DNA of 64,000 nucleotides from Motacilla alba alba (GCF_015832195.1 NC_052021.1:23294286-23358285), one strand, 5' to 3'; positions 1 to 13,998 are shown, counted from the stretch's first letter. Translations and numbers: made by a program. Notes: generated by a model from the letters alone, not told the origin.

Positions 1-1908
1 ATGGCAAATTAATGCATGTGGAAGTCCACATGTTCAGGGTGAAAGAGAATGAGGTCTTGAAAGCTTCATTTCCTTCCTCTTATGCCTGCAGGGTTTTCTC
101 ATTGGTTCTTCCTGGGATAACTGTTACTGGTGACCTTGCTGTTTAGTTCAAAGAAAGGAAGGAGAGGGTCTGGCTTACAAAACTGTCTGGAAGTACTCTC
201 TGAAAGTGAGAAAGTCACTCTCAAACTTGACCCACTCTTGGTGGGCCAGTTTGCAACAGGAGGAGCATTCATGAAAGTGAAGTTTGTTGTTTTGCCTTGG
301 GAGAAATAACAAAGATGATGTTGGGTTGAGGAAGATACGGGTTTTAAATGGTAAATGATATGTTGATGCTTTGTTTGCTGCCAGGGTGCAGCTAAATCTT
401 TTTGGCTTGCAGGCATTTTGCTTAAACATTTTTAAATTCAGTGGAAGTTATTGCCATGTCATTGTAACTCAAAAAAAACTTACTTTTTAAAGCAAAATAG
501 TTCTGAATATTTGTTTCTGGGCACAATAGTACACTCTCTAGTGTCACAATAGCCTTGAATTGATTGATTATTTGGAAGAGCTGGACTTTTTTAACTTGAA
601 CTTTTCCCTTTTAGGCACAAGTGCAGATAATTCATGCAAATGCCCTAGAGTGAATTTGTCCAGCTGCAGCTTTGTTTCTGGGTCTCTGAGACAGTAAACA
701 CTGCCTGCAGCTCCCTTAGCTCCTCAAAGTCAATAGAGATACAGCACCTCTCCTCTCCTCAGTCAGTTCTCATCTTGTTTTTTGGCTTTTGTGGTGTGAT
801 ATAAACACCTTTCCAAGGAAAAAAATGAGACCCAAATGTGCCTGATTTGAAGCCAAAGCTGCAAGCTACTAAGCCATTGATGTGGAACTGGGGTAAAAGT
901 CTCTTGCACCCCATTGAGGAATTGTGGCAGCTCACACCCCTGCAGTTAATAATTCACAACTTACAAAGTGATGTTAAAAAACAGTGGCTATCCATGCATC
1001 TGAAATCCTGTAAAATATTAACTTTTTTTGCTCCCTCTCTTAAGTGTTTTAGGAGGCTAACACAAACTAGGCCAGAGGAGGGGGCTTTTGACTGCAATAA
1101 CAAAGTATCTCATGAAAAAATTAATTTTTTATTGCAGTTCCAAAAGACTTCAGTTTTTACTTCAAATGAAAAGCACTATCTAAGGCTGACTTCTGCAGTC
1201 TGGCTGCACTATGACCCAAAGTGAAGTCTCTGAGTATTTCATCTTCACAGTAATCTGTTTTCTATCACCTTTGTTGGGAAACACCTTGAGCCTTCCAACT
1301 TTTATTGCTAACGATAACAAAGATTTCCCTGAACCATCTGAGTACTTGGCCATGAAGTACCAACTGAGCAAAATGCCTGTTGTGATAGTATTTATCAGAG
1401 CAATAAGTTCTTTGTGGTACTGAACGTGACTGCCAATCTTGGCAAAAAGTGCAGTCCCACTGGGGCCCTGCTCTATTCTTAGATATGTAATAGAGGAATA
1501 AATCTTGACTCCATGCCTTGCCCATCCTTCTTTGACTCAGGCTACACTGGACTTCTCAGTCCCAGTTCGTTTCCTGTAAGATTAAAACCCCTCTCAGTCT
1601 TGAGTGAGCAAGGGGGCCTGCACAGGGGATAACAGCCTGTGTCAGTCCTGACTGCTGTGCACGTCTGGGTGGTGCCAGACACTGAGCAGATTAACTGCTA
1701 GGTCATGGAGGGCTTTTATTATTTGTTTATTTGGAAAATGTAAAGGGCAAATGCATGCTGTGGGATGTATACACTGCATAGAAGGATTTCTAGGCTTATT
1801 TTAAACCCTTATCTTGTGCTTCCTTACAGTACAGGTCCACTCTGAGGACCCTGCTGGAAAGTTCTAATTAAAGGGCTTGTTTGGTTCATTACCTGTCTTT
1901 CTTTGTAG
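1..1908 (+). other. SUFU: SUFU intron 5 (3' part)
   Basis: Intronic DNA of moderate GC with no recognisable exon, repeat or RNA gene. The open frames in it (for example one of 128 codons at 838-1224) have no protein-like features and are taken as chance. It ends in a pyrimidine-rich tract and the acceptor TTTGTAG at 1902-1908. Confidence 0.85.
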
Positions 1909-1981
1909 AGCTGGAGGCCCCTGGCTGATAACAGACATGCGAAGAGGAGAGACCATATTCGAGATTGACCCACATCTGCAA
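1909..1981 (+). CDS. SUFU: SUFU exon 6
   Basis: The 73-nt exon begins in phase 2: its first base completes an isoleucine codon started in exon 5. It then encodes AGGPWLITDM followed by RRGETIFEIDPHLQ, the last strand and loop of the SUFU N-terminal domain. The acceptor is TTTGTAG and the donor GTATGT at 1982. An alternative start two bases later, after TAGAG, would break the frame, so 1909 was chosen. The length agrees with human exon 6 (c.684-756, from memory). Confidence 0.95.
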
Positions 1982-4900
1982 GTATGTCTTTAGTTTATAA
2001 AATGTCATGTCTCTTGTAGTAGCCAACTGTTATACAACAGTTATAATATTTTCTGTGAAGGTGCTTGGATCTTCTCAATGTTTGTAATAATCCTGGAAAA
2101 GTCTTAGAAACTCTTTGCCCTCTTAGAGGTGGTTTAAGAGGGACATGTCCAGCCTCAGGTGAATGGCAGCTCTAGGAAGAAAGAGAAGGGAGACTAGGAA
2201 AATGGAATCTCCTATATGAGACAAATTGGTAAAATTTGGACTGGATGTTTTAGAAAAGGGTAAGAAAGAAGATGAAAGACATAGAATAATACAACATTTA
2301 GAAATGGTACACCAGGAAATTCCTCCTTCCTTTCACATGCAAGTGTAAGGAGATATGACATGTAGAAATCTCAAAACCAGCTAAGTACTGTTTTTTCACG
2401 GCGACTGTGATAGTGTAGCTCATTCCTGTAGGATATCACTTGAGGCCAAGTAGTTAGTGTGGACTGAGAAATTATGGGAACCCAAAAGTACCACATGCAG
2501 TTATGAATAATCCATGCAGGAAGACATATTAAACCTTCTTCTTCAGAGTTCAATTTAATTTCTGAAATTTAAAGATAAGAATAGGACTTCTATGGAGAGG
2601 TTACTGTACTATGGACTTCTCCTGATCCATGCATTTGGGAGACAGTTGTGCAATCCCTTCAGCAGAGCTGGAATACATGGTACTGGAGTACATGTGTCCC
2701 CAGCAAATCCAGTGTGATGTTGGCCATGTTTCCGTGAATCACTGAGTATTTGCCTTTAACAGAGAACTTATGGCTCAGCCTGGTAGGGCACGTGCAAATG
2801 TGCATGTTTTGTACAAGCATTTGCTTATGGTCTGCACGTCTGTATCTGATTATTCTCAGTTGCCTCACAGCATCTTTTACTTTGAAAGCTTAAGAACAAA
2901 ACCAAATTCTACTTTTACTGGTTTTAAGGATTTGTTCATCTAGAGTAACCCCAGTCTGAGAAACACAAAAAAATGTTCCACAAATGTTCCACAATGTGGG
3001 AGCTAATACAACTGAAAGTCCCATAAAGTTTTTAGACTTTCCAGAACCTTGCTCTCTCCCTTCCTGGAGGTGTTTCTGTTGTCTGCACATTGGCGATTCC
3101 TAATGATAACAAGGTTTTCTTCAATTTACTGTAAATGAAAAATAGCTCAGCTTACTGGAATCTGAGTCAGCCAAGGCAAGTTAAGGCAAATAAAAGAGTA
3201 CCTCTGCTTCAGCAGTGTGTCCTGCTGCTGAAAGCTGCTATGTCTGTGGTCCTTCCGGACTTCCTCACATGGAGCACATTCCTGTTTCTGTTCTCTCTTG
3301 CCCTTGCAGAAGTGCAGATGGGCAGGTGTGTGTGTGCACACCTCCCTCCTGCTCCACTGCTGCAGCCCCCAGGGATTCATAGAGCAAAATCCGCCCAAGT
3401 CCCACAAAGAGTCTCTGCTGAGTGCAGGGAGTAAGGCTGTGCCAGGCTGCCTTCAGCCCTGTTATGTGCCTTCTGCTCTAATCAGTGGGGAAAGGATAAA
3501 GTGTCATTTTCTTGGTGTTGGTAGAGGGTGTGTGAGACCAGAAAGGCAGCAGTGGAGGAGAGGTGAGGGGAGGGAGGGAACAGGCAGAGAAACTGGACAA
3601 CTTTCTTGGGAGCCAGCAAGCATGTTGTCTGCCTGGGAAGCAGGCAGAGCTTGTTTGGAGGCTGCATTGTGTCTTGTGGGAATTGGTTGAGGCCTAAACT
3701 CAGCCCTGGCAGCAGCAGCTGTACTTTCTGTTCGGAGTTGCTGAGAATGGATCCCAACTAAGATGTCATCCCAGGATGTCGGCAATTAACACTGTGGCAA
3801 CGCTGGCTGTTTTCTGTTCAGCCAGGCTTCCCTGTAGGCCATTCAGATTTCCCTGGCAGCACTGTCAAACAATTCCTGTCGGTCTCCAGCTCTGTGCTGA
3901 TTCTCAGTGCTTTGCTTCTGTTTAGCAGATATCTCAGAAAAGAATAAAGCTGATTTGAATTTCCTGAGTTGTGGTTGCTGCTCTGCAGGTCACACTGCAG
4001 TGCTCTGGCTCGTTTAAAAAGGGATCAATGACTTAGAGCCTCAGAGCATCCCTCCCACATGCTGAGAGGAAAATGGGACAGAAATATCCTTTCTTTGAGG
4101 AAGGAAAGAGCTGAACCTCCTTTGCCCTGGGCTCCTCCAGCCTCCTGTTCATGCTGCCCTTTCAAGGAAGGAAGAGCAGCTCCTCAGTCCAGGCAAATCT
4201 TGCTGGCTAAAGGTGGGGTAGAACTGTGCATTGCCAGAGCTATGAGTCTACACCGATTGGGATTTTTTTGACTTTTCCCCTTTTAACATCAATACTTGCA
4301 AACATTATGAAACAGCCATGCAAATTAGGCTGCCTTAAGCCAGCTCGTTTCCATCAGCTCCCCTTGATCTCCAAGGGATGCCAACAGAGCAGCACTTCTT
4401 CCCCTGAGGAAGTGCTCTGCAAGCCAGCTGAGCTGCAGATGAGTCCTTCCCCCTCCCCGAGGCTCTGCACTGTGTCCACAGGGTCTGCCTGGGAGTGAGG
4501 CCCTGGCTGCAGGAATGGGGGAGCAGATCCCACCAGAGCCCCACAGCCCTCTGGCCTCTTCTCCCTGCTGAAGAGCAGGCTTGGTGGCTCTCCCATGCTT
4601 CTCCAATGACTGGGATAAAAAATAACTTTGCTGACAAGTTACACCTCCCCACGCCAGCTCATTTGGGTCCTCACAGAGCACCATGGAGGGTTCCCAAAGG
4701 AGCCACGTGCTAAATCTCACTTAGAGCATTGTCTGCATATGTAGGAACGGATGTATTTTTATTTCTTTCCCCACAACTTCTATTTCTGGGTGACACAACT
4801 AATTTTATGTTTAGGATAAAACAAAAGAAAATCACAGCAGATTTATTATTTCTCAGATTTTCCTATTATGTTTTCAAGAAGCCAGTTTCCCCTGACGCTG

Positions 4901-6548
4901 AAGGAAGATCGTAACAAAGGGAGAAAAACAGAAGAAAGGCAGTCTTTTGAATGCTTAAGTCTAAGTCAAGACTACTCTGGTCCTGCAGTCAGCCACAGGC
5001 TCCTACCTCAGTTTTGGGCCAAAGAGTGGGTTTTGGGAGGTGATCCAGATAAAAAAAAAAGAGTTGGCTCAAGGGAAGGGATAGGAGCACATGGAGGAGG
5101 GTGGGACTGCAGTCATTGCAAATTACATCAACTTAAACCGCTGTGCAACCACACCCTGAATGCTTGTGTTTATCTTTGAGCTGCTCAAATCCTCTCTTGA
5201 ATGGTCACAAGAACGGGCAATGCTCTTCCCAGGGTGCAGCATGCACAGCTGAGCAAGGGGAGGGATGTATATGGCTCTAGTCTGGAAACTGTTTCCTGGG
5301 GACAGATTTTGCAAAGAGCGAAACGTTCGCACAATCTCATCTTCAGTGGCAATGTCAAACCAGAGGGTACTTACAGGGAGTGGAGAGATCCTCTCCCACT
5401 GTGAATGACACCACTCTGCTCTCTCCTCAATCTTTGAGGTTTCTTGGGACTGCCTGCCTTTCGAGATGGCACAGATGTATGCAGAGAGATGCAGATCTTG
5501 CTGGTGCCACTGAGCAGTATCAGAGGCAGCACCCCTTCAGAAAAGGGGGGAAGCGAGCCGGGCTGGTTCGGTGCCAGGGAAGAGGTGCCAGCCCTTCCTC
5601 GGTGTAGCACAGCCCCGAGTTTGTTCGGCTCAACATTACCCCCTTGTGGGTCACAGGTGGAAATTCAGATTGATGCCCATGTCCAAGAAGGTGGAACTTC
5701 CTGTAGAAGTTTTGGCTGTAGCTTAGCGCAGTCTTGCTGGCAACGGATGCACACGTCCTTGAGAAAATGCCTGGTGTCTGAGAGCATCCAGCTGCTAATG
5801 ATTGGTGTGTGACACCTTCTGAGACCCAAACACTGGTTATGTGCTTGGAAAGTCCAGCTTGCAAGGGAAGGAATTTGTTTATTTGCCAATAGAGAAAGCT
5901 ATGCAAAAGCTTTGACATTGGAAACAGATCTGTGTCTCCTTGCACGTCCAAACTTGCATGTTTGTCCTTTATGGGACACCCCAGCACATTGGAAAGCAGG
6001 GATTCTCCGGACAGTTTGCAAATGAAGAGCCCATGTGAATGATGAGTCTCTCCATGAGCTGTTTTCATTGTGGGACACTTTGGTAAGGCTGGAAAGAGAA
6101 CTTTAGTTATTCAGGGGTTTGTTATCATTGGCATATAAGAGATCGACTGCCAAGCTGTGCTTCGTGTCTTAAATATTTCAAGTTGGTGTAAATCAGTGCT
6201 AACACTGAAAGAAGCAATCCTGCACACCCCAGGCCATTGATTTCCACCTTTCTCTCTCCCTGCTTTGTGTCCATCAGGGCCACGTAGTGAAGCAGTGGGG
6301 ACAGGGTGAGATTTCAGACCAACTTACTATAGAAAAGGTTTGTGTAGTTCAGAGAGGCTTCCTGATTTGGCTCAATGTGCAGTTGCTGTTTGCTGACACA
6401 GCAAAGCACAGGGTCCAGAGAGTGGAAATTGTCTACAAAAGGAGAACTGCAGGAGCTGGTGAAGGTTGGGCTTGCACCATGGTGGGTTCCAACTCAGGCT
6501 CAAGCCACACTCAAAAAAAGTCTTGGTGTTTTGAATCTTTTCAAGCAG
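1982..6548 (+). other. SUFU: SUFU intron 6
   Basis: About 4.6 kb of intron with donor GTATGT and acceptor TCAAGCAG. I recognise no repeat family, RNA gene or extra exon. Frames such as the 182-codon minus-strand one at 5520-6068 have random-looking composition. The stretch 3,300-5,650 is somewhat richer in GC than the rest. Confidence 0.85.
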
Positions 6549-6702
6549 GAGAGAGTCGACAAAGGGATTGAGACAGATGGCTCAAACCTGAGTGGAGTGA
6601 GTGCCAAATGTGCCTGGGATGACCTGAGCCGGCCACCAGAGGATGATGAAGACAGCAGGAGCATTTGCATTGGGACCCAGCCTCGGCGGCTCTCTGGGAA
6701 AG
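6549..6702 (+). CDS. SUFU: SUFU exon 7
   Basis: The 154-nt exon reads ERVDKGIETDGSNLSGVSAK and then CAWDDLSRPPEDDEDSRSIC up to the lysine of LSGK, plus one base of the next codon. It links the N- and C-terminal domains and opens the acidic disordered segment (PPEDDEDS). Lys257 (6561-6563), a ubiquitination site described in human SUFU, is present. Acceptor TCAAGCAG, donor GTAAGG at 6703. Length and phase match human c.757-910 (from memory). Confidence 0.97.
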
Positions 6703-8194
6703 GTAAGGTCCTGGGCCAGGTCACTGTCACAGCCTTTCAGCTTCTGTTCTGCTGAGTCTGGGCAGTGTACTGAGTCATGCTGCATCCTCGAGTTCCTAAC
6801 AAACTCCACAGCCATTGGGAGGCTTAGTGTGTCTCAGGGCAGCAAAATGGATTTTGGCCTCTTTGAAGAAGGCAACAGAGAGGAAAAGAGTTCTTGGCAT
6901 TATTTTGTCTAAACGTTTCTTTCAGTTTTTAGGCAAATTGTAATCTGAATCTGCAAAGTTAAACTGAGCACCTGCTGAAACCAGGATTGTAAACACCTGC
7001 AAGGTGAAGCAATTTCATTTTCCTAGGCTGTGTTTCCTTATTAACATTATCCCTTCTTGGGAAGCAAGTTGGACTGACGCTGCACATTGCTGCAGCTGAA
7101 CTCAAGGAATTCGTGCAAATACAGAACTCTAAAAAGGAGAATTAAAAAATCATGGAGTTTCCCTTTGCAGTGAGATGCCTTCTCAGGGTAGAGGTGTCAT
7201 AGCCATTGCACGGGCTTGAAATTATGCATATTACCTTTCAAATGGGTGAAGCAACATAAAATTTGAGGGCTTGAGATTTCCTGGAATTAACAATGATTTC
7301 CACAGGAATGGCATCTGTTCTTAAATCCATGGTAAAAATTAGTTAAATGCATACAGCCTGTCTTCTGGCTTCTGTGCAAATATTTTGAACTGCACTGGAT
7401 CTAAAAAGGCTGTTTTGCCTCAGCCTTGAAATGAAAAGCCCAAGAGTGGTACACATCATGAAATTTGTATATTCTTCAAAAGATTTTTAAATAATTTGGG
7501 TGGTTTTTTTTCTCTACCTAATTCTCACATTTCTCAAAAATAGACAAGAAAACTTCTAAGAAAGGTAGGAAAGCTTCCTATTGAAAGTATTTGACCAGTA
7601 GACATTTCAGAAAAAGGCGGAAGTAAAAAGACTGCATCTGAACTGCATAATTTGCAGCTTATTTTCAGATGTGAGCTTGAGGCTAAAGGTTGCCCTGCAT
7701 AAAAATCCCTCCCTTTGTGAATCTTGTAAATTAGTCAACAGATTTCCAAAGCCAGTTGCAAAAAAATTGGAAACCTTCATACATTCATTTGGGAAAGGAA
7801 CGAGTTCCTGTTATGCCTAATGGGAAAAATGATTTCCAGTACAAAGTCCTGGAAGTGTCAGGAGGTTCTATGAGAATTACAGAACCAACAAACACCTCAT
7901 TTATGAAAATGTACAAAACTACTCAGAATTTCTTCATCAGGAGGACTCAGTACCAAAGATTCCAGCTCTCCTTGCCTGACATAACAATGAAGCCCAAACA
8001 AGGAAATTCAAGTTGACATTATAAAGTGAAATAACTCTTAAGGAAGTTCAGGAAAGTGCAGTAAAGTGTTACCCCATAACATTTCTACACTTTTTTCTGA
8101 GTGAGAAGAGTTTAGATGAAACACACCTGATATCTTCTTGTGTCTGTGTTGTTTCTGGGGATTCTAAATCATGTTTAAAAAATTCTCTTTGCAG
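6703..8194 (+). other. SUFU: SUFU intron 7
   Basis: About 1.5 kb of AT-rich intron, donor GTAAGG and acceptor CTCTTTGCAG. No recognisable repeat, RNA gene or additional exon. Confidence 0.88.
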
Positions 8195-8306
8195 ATACAG
8201 AGCAAATCAGGGAGACTTTGCGGAGAGGGCTTGAGATTAACAGCAAACCTGTCCTACCTCCAATCAATGCACAAAGACAGAATGGGTTGAACCTCGACCG
8301 AGCACC
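8195..8306 (+). CDS. SUFU: SUFU exon 8
   Basis: The 112-nt exon completes Asp304 and encodes TEQIRETLRRGLEINSKPVL then PPINAQRQNGLNLDRA and the first two bases of Pro341. It is the central part of the disordered loop of the C-terminal domain. Lys321 (AAA, 8245-8247), reported as a K63-linked ubiquitination site for ITCH in human SUFU, is kept. From memory, human has NPQRQNGLAHDRA here, so a few loop residues differ, as expected for a flexible region. Acceptor TTTGCAG, donor GTGAGT at 8307. Confidence 0.97.
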
Positions 8307-10907
8307 GTGAGTTTCACCCTGCACATTCATATGGTGGCAGAGGGAGCCTAAAGAGCTCAGCATGAAAAACGAAGTTAAGGTTGGGTGGGAAAAGACTTGG
8401 CAAGGGGAGAGGAAAGCTGGCAGTGAACACTTTCAACGTGCAAAGATAGAGGGAGAAGAGTTGTCCAGGTTGGATAGATGGGCTAGTACTCAGGAGGGCA
8501 GCTTTTTAGAGGGGTTTTGGACAAACCATGCTAATGCAGAGTGGCTCTGACTGTTCTGTAGGACCTGCTGTTCATGGTCTTCAGTGTTTGAATTCAGACT
8601 GGAGTGATCCCTACAAAAAGTACTGTGCTGAAAAGTTCTATGGTATCAGTAGAGATAGGTGGCATAGGTGACTGCTGATATTTTTTCCTGAGTATTTTGT
8701 TTTCAAGCTCATAATTACAAACCTTTCGGTTAAAATGTTAGGGTTTTTTTTTTCTTTGTAAGTGACTTTGATCTTGCCTTGCTTAAACAGGTGGGTTCTG
8801 TCAGTAATTACATGCCAATAACTCCTGGGTCTCTAATAGCAGTACTCTAACAGATGATTTAAGTGGGACTAGGGTGGCCCATAGATCTCTCTTGTAACTT
8901 CTGACTTAAATGAATCTATTATCTGCACTTCTGTCTTTTTGGGCTTCTCCCCTTCCATCTTAGACTTCAGGTGCTAGTTCAGTGCCTTCCCATCAATTTT
9001 AATGTTTTCATCTAAATGATACAGAAAGACACACATCTTTGCTGCACTCTTTCTTCTTGGTATTTCCTTTGGTTTCTTAGTCTCTGATGAACATCTCTGC
9101 CTTCTGCTTTCAAGAGTAAAGATCAGCATGAAATCAGCACTTCCCTGTAGTGCCAGGCAGGGACAGCACCCTGGTCTGTTTCAATTCCTGTTTCATTCTT
9201 GATTCAAACATTTCATGAGAAAAATGTTTCTTGTTGTTGTCCTTTCTTGTTCATTTTGTGGGTGACTTCCAATTTGCCAAATAAATGAATGTTTAGGAGT
9301 TGCCTAGTCCATTGGGGGAAGTATTATGTGTCAATTGCTGATTCTTTTTGCTAATATGTAATAGGAGATATAGGTACTTATATTTAAAAAAAAACTCAAG
9401 TGACTTTATTACTGCTTTAGGAATAATCTTACTTTTGCCATATAGTAATTATATGGAGTGTAATTCTGATCTGACTCAGGTTTTGAGTAGTATTTCTCTG
9501 CCTGCAGGTTGGTCACATTGGACCATTGGTTGGTCCCACTGGCCCCACTGAAAAAAATATAAAATTTTACCATGTGATTTGCACAAATCACACCCAGCCT
9601 TGGAGAGCTCAAAAGTACTGGGCAGGATTTCTCACAGATGCTGGGCTCCTGCATGCATCTGCTTGCCCAGTGTAAGCTCAGAGTCCTCAGTGGTTGAGGG
9701 TGACCACAAACGTTTTGGGTGCACATCAGGTCAAGGAGGCAGCTGATGGGTAAGCCTTAATGCTGGGAGGCAGTTGCTGCTTAGATAAGAGAGCTGTACG
9801 TTATTCAGGGTGAGATAAACAGAGATACATTGGAGACAGAGTGGTGAAAGGTTAGCAGAGGTCTAAGATGAAGCACACAAATATTTACCTGGGTTTTTAA
9901 CTGTTCTGAGACAGAGGAAGGCAGGTCAAATTCAGGAGCCTCGCATCTGTAACAGTGCTCTTTGTTGCAAATCTCTCTTACCTGCAGCAGCTGCACACTC
10001 ACCCTGCCTGAAGCCTGAGAGGTAGGAATGGCTGGTTCCCAGAGTTTGCCTCCTAGGAGGTCAATACATTTCTCTGAGGTCTATGGCTACCACTGGGGAA
10101 ACTGATAGGTCCATAAGCACTTCAGTTAGGCAAAGACAGCTATCAGCTGTGTTACTGTGGTGATACTATTGGAGGGATAGGGGAAATCTCAGCTTAAAAC
10201 AGCAGTGTGTCCTGATACTTTCTTCCTCCATCTTACTAGGTGCTGCTTTGAGAGGAGTTTGGGAAAGGTCTTCTCCTTGTGCAGTTGTTTCTCCTCTCCA
10301 TGTAGCAGATACAATGGGACTTGTTCAATGCATTGACCATACCAAAAGGGGTGGTTTGTGCTGGAAAGCAGTGTTTACTTACAACCTCTGACTAACTAGT
10401 ACTTAAATCAGACCTGATGATTACTTTTACTGGGGCTAAAACTGATCAGTCAACACATTTTCCAGAACAATGTGGTATAGATGAAGCAGAAGAAGAAGAT
10501 CTTGTTATGTCTCCGCCTTCCTTAACACACTGTCTCAGCATGTCTCATGCATTTGAGCAAAATTGCTCAATGTGCAGTAAGTACAAGAGCATGCTATGGA
10601 GACTCTCATCTCCAGCTGCTGCACAGGAATGTAACTTAGGAGCTCAGCTTTTGCATGCAGTAATATATCTACATCCATGTTCCCTCCAGGTACCTGCAGG
10701 GGTAAAGGCTGAGACACAAAAGGCACAAACCCAGTGCAGATATAACTCTTTCATAGGACTTCTGAGCACCTGAGATGAAGGACATTTCTGTACGTAGATC
10801 TAGCCCTTCTGGTGCGATCCTTGCTTGCATTGCTTGGGCCTGGTAGGGCTGGGATTCAGGCCTGTCCTTCACTGTAAATCTTGTGTAATCAAAGGTAAGT
10901 AATGTAG

Positions 10908-11012
10908 CTTTTGAGCTTCAGTTCTGAATCAATAAAATGGGCCTAATAACAATGTCATCTTCTTGAGGCACCACAAGGATAAATATGTTAATGATTACGA
11001 GGTGCTGGCTGA
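10908..11012 (-). repeat. MIR-like CORE-SINE fragment
   Basis: Read on the + strand, the order of motifs follows the reverse complement of the MIR core and 3' part: a CTTCAGTT block, AATAAAATGGGCCTAATAAC, a short pyrimidine stretch, then GAGG-CACCACAAGGATAAAT and an AATGATTACGAGGTGCTGG block. The copy is old, with roughly a third of positions changed by eye. Family placement is from remembered consensus only. Confidence 0.5.
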
Positions 11013-12326
11013 TGGGAAGCAGGCTTGTGTGTAATCATATCCTGCACTGTACACACCAGAGCATAAAAAATCAAACCTGTGGTTCTTTGCAAGGGTTCTG
11101 TGAATAACTAGTGCATTAGGAGTTCTTTAGGAACTTGACAGAAACACTCTCTTGGGGCATGGCAAATTATTTCAAATCTGCTTTCCGTAGGGAGCGCTGC
11201 GGAACCCCAGGCTGTCAAATTTGCACCCAACTGACAGTAGGATGTTAAAGTCTGACACAGACTCTAAGGGCTTTGTGCAGAAGAGGAATGTGCTGTTTAT
11301 TTATAATGGATTTGCAACCACCAACTGCTTTCCTAGTAGCATTCTTCCCTTTCTTTTATCCTAACCCTACCACCCACACACAATAATCTATCAAGGTTTA
11401 AAGCAGACAACCTGTTCTGCATTCAGCATCACAAATAGTATCAGAAACACTCCAGCTTTTGAATATTTATTTGTATAAAATGTAGAGGATCCAGATTCTG
11501 TATAAATTTCCCAGTCTTTGTATAGTTACAGATTTCAGTGCTTATGCAAAAACCTCATATTATTTGGTTGCAGATAGGGCTTGATTCAGTGTTTTGGCTC
11601 CAGCAAAGCATATACTGACATGTTAAGCATGCATATTACCAGTTGTTCACTGTCCCAGAGTCCTAAAAAAAAGTTCCTTTGAGAAAAAGCTGGTTTCTGT
11701 CAAAACCCTGCTGGGCAGCTGTAGTACTTTGATTCATTAGTGTTATTACTGTAGACTGTGTAGCCCTTTTTCTCCTAAGGATATGAATAAAAGCACACTT
11801 AAAGCTTAAAACTGCATTGGACATCTGTTTCTCAAAATGACTGTTGGCTCAGTTCATAAGCAGCCATTAAATCAGTTTGTACGTATTAACAAAGGAACAT
11901 GTGAATTAATCTTTGGAAACATGACTAATCATTTTGAACCTAGGTAACTGAATACTCTCAATTACCACTTGGAGAAATAAGACGTGCATGAATACCAGTG
12001 TGCGTTTCAGCGGTGCATTATTTGTTTCTTAGGACCCATCAGCTTAGTAGGTGCTGCTGAGACACACAGAATGGCAAGGCTCCCAGTCTTCTGAATCGTG
12101 CAGATTGACTCTTGTTGGACACAGAGAACTGTTACCCATAGGTGACGTTTAAATGTCAGACTAAACACTGCTGCTGTCAAGCCCTCAGTGGGCTGGAAGC
12201 TCCAGATGTCAAAGTTCAGTGACACTTGTGGAGTCTTGCTTCGATCACTATTTAATTTCTTGATGCAATAATTTCTGGGGCCGAGTCTTTGGTTGTCCCT
12301 GGTAATTAGCTCTGTGCTCTGCTGTG

Positions 12327-12425
12327 CAGTAGGTGAGTAGTATCTCCATGTTACAGATTAGGACAGCAGAGTTAATTTGCCACAGTTGCAGTGAGAGCCA
12401 GCATTGGGATAGGGGAATTCTTGAC
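12327..12425 (+). repeat. MIR-like CORE-SINE fragment
   Basis: Forward-orientation match to the MIR core: GTAGGTGAGTAGTATCTCCA, TGTTACAGATTAGGACAGCA, then a GTTAATTTGCCACAG block and a GAGCCAGCATTGGGAT block. In MIR these correspond to the PyCCCATTTTACAGATGAGGAAACTG and GGCAGAGCCGGGATT regions. Old and diverged. Confidence 0.5.
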
Positions 12426-13832
12426 CTTTTCCACCCCTCAAGGGCCCCCTTGATCATGCAGCATTGCTGAAATTGATGTTTTTCTGCCTCTTGGCTGACT
12501 CAGACTGTTCTACTGTGAGTTGAGGCATGGAGTAGAAACCTAGTGCTAGCACACTGCATTACTGCATGTGTTGAAGCTAAAATTATCTGTGATTGTTGCA
12601 TTTCATTGTGCCGAAATTCAGGTGTGCCCACGCACACCCCAGTGTCTGAACATTAGGTTTGAGTGATAGAAAAGGGTCTCCAAAGTCTGTATTACTTTGA
12701 TAAGGCTTTTCCATCATGTCTCTGCTGTTTATAACTCTCCCTCTTCTCAAGAAGGATCAAGTGGTGTGGTTCACATGCCTGAATCTCATATTTTTGTCTG
12801 GGATTTCCCAGGTAATTGTGCTGGTCCCTTATGTATGATGTTCCATTTGTCCAGGGACCTACAGAGACCTCAAGTCCCATCTGCATTCAATTTCTAGGCA
12901 GAAAGACAGTTTGAGTCTAGGGAAACCTGAACATATGGTAGCCCTGTAGCCATGTGCTAATTCCATCCAGCCCTGAACAGTTTCCAGCTGTGCAGGGAAA
13001 TGAAGGCAGGTTCCTGGCAGAGTAGGGAGCAACCCTCCGGCAGGTGGGGCTGGCAGGACTGTCCTGGCAGTGACCTGCTGGAGCTCTGCACTCTGAGCAT
13101 CTCAGGTGGTTGCCCTCCCCTTGTGCATGGAGGGAGGAGTTATGTCACTCCAGAATTCCTCCTGGGATAACCCCAGACTGTCACACAGTGTGCCTGGTTT
13201 GGAGCACATGAGTAATAATGGCACTGCTTCCAGGGCTGGAGTCCACTGCTCCTGAAGTTCTTGGTAAACAGGGCACACGGATGGAGCAGCACTGGGTTAA
13301 TGCACATTACAAGCTCCATCTGAGCAGCGTTTCTGAGGAAGCTCTGACGGTGATACCAAAATGTAGGATTTGCTTGGAGGCGAGTCAGCACTTTGCTTCT
13401 CCCAGTTGCACTGGGTTTTCATTCTGCTTTACTTGGGCAGAGGGAAGCTGTTGTCTTTGTAGTTGGTTTCCTGTCTTCAGTTCTTGGAGGCAAACTTTAC
13501 TTAAATAGGAGCATTTCGGCATTCTCTGAAGCTGTTTGGTTCTGGCTAGGCTTTCTGTTTCTGCAACCACTAAGCAGTAAGTTTCCAATCCAGCCCTGCT
13601 TATTTAGGCATGCTCTCTCATCGAGTCGCCATTCAGTGGTGTCCTGGTTGAGTCAGGAATGCTGAATGGAGGGAGGCAATATACTTAAGGGAGTGTCTCT
13701 CAGCATGAGGCTGAGTGCTGGGTGACAGGATTGCAAACTAGAAAAGTAAATGTCTGGAAAACCAGTGTCAGTGGAAGTGCAAAGCAGTCACCATGCTAAT
13801 AATTTGCACTCCTGCATAGTTTTCCCCATCTA

Positions 13833-13998
13833 AGAATCCGAAAGTGCTTTGCAAACATTGACTTAATCCTTGCAACGTCCCTGCGTGGAAAAATGTCTCT
13901 GTTTTACAGGCAGGGAACCTGAAGCATAAAAGAGTTGTTTGACTTCGCTCATGAGTCTGCAGGGTGCCAGTGGCACAGCCTAAATCTCTCAATTCCTC
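13833..13998 (+). repeat. MIR-like CORE-SINE fragment
   Basis: This is the best MIR-like copy in the window. In order it shows AAAGTGCTTTGCAAACATTG, ACTTAATCCTTGCAACGTCC, CTGCGTGG, GTTTTACAGGCAGGGAACCT, GAAGCATAAAAGAG, TTTGACTTCGCTCATGAGTC and a final CCAGTGGCACAGCC block. This is the layout of amniote MIR elements (core, then the L2-like tail). Confidence 0.65.

Noticed and set aside
5520..6068. Minus-strand frame of 182 codons in intron 6
   Set aside because: No recognisable family, and similar long frames appear elsewhere in the intron by chance.
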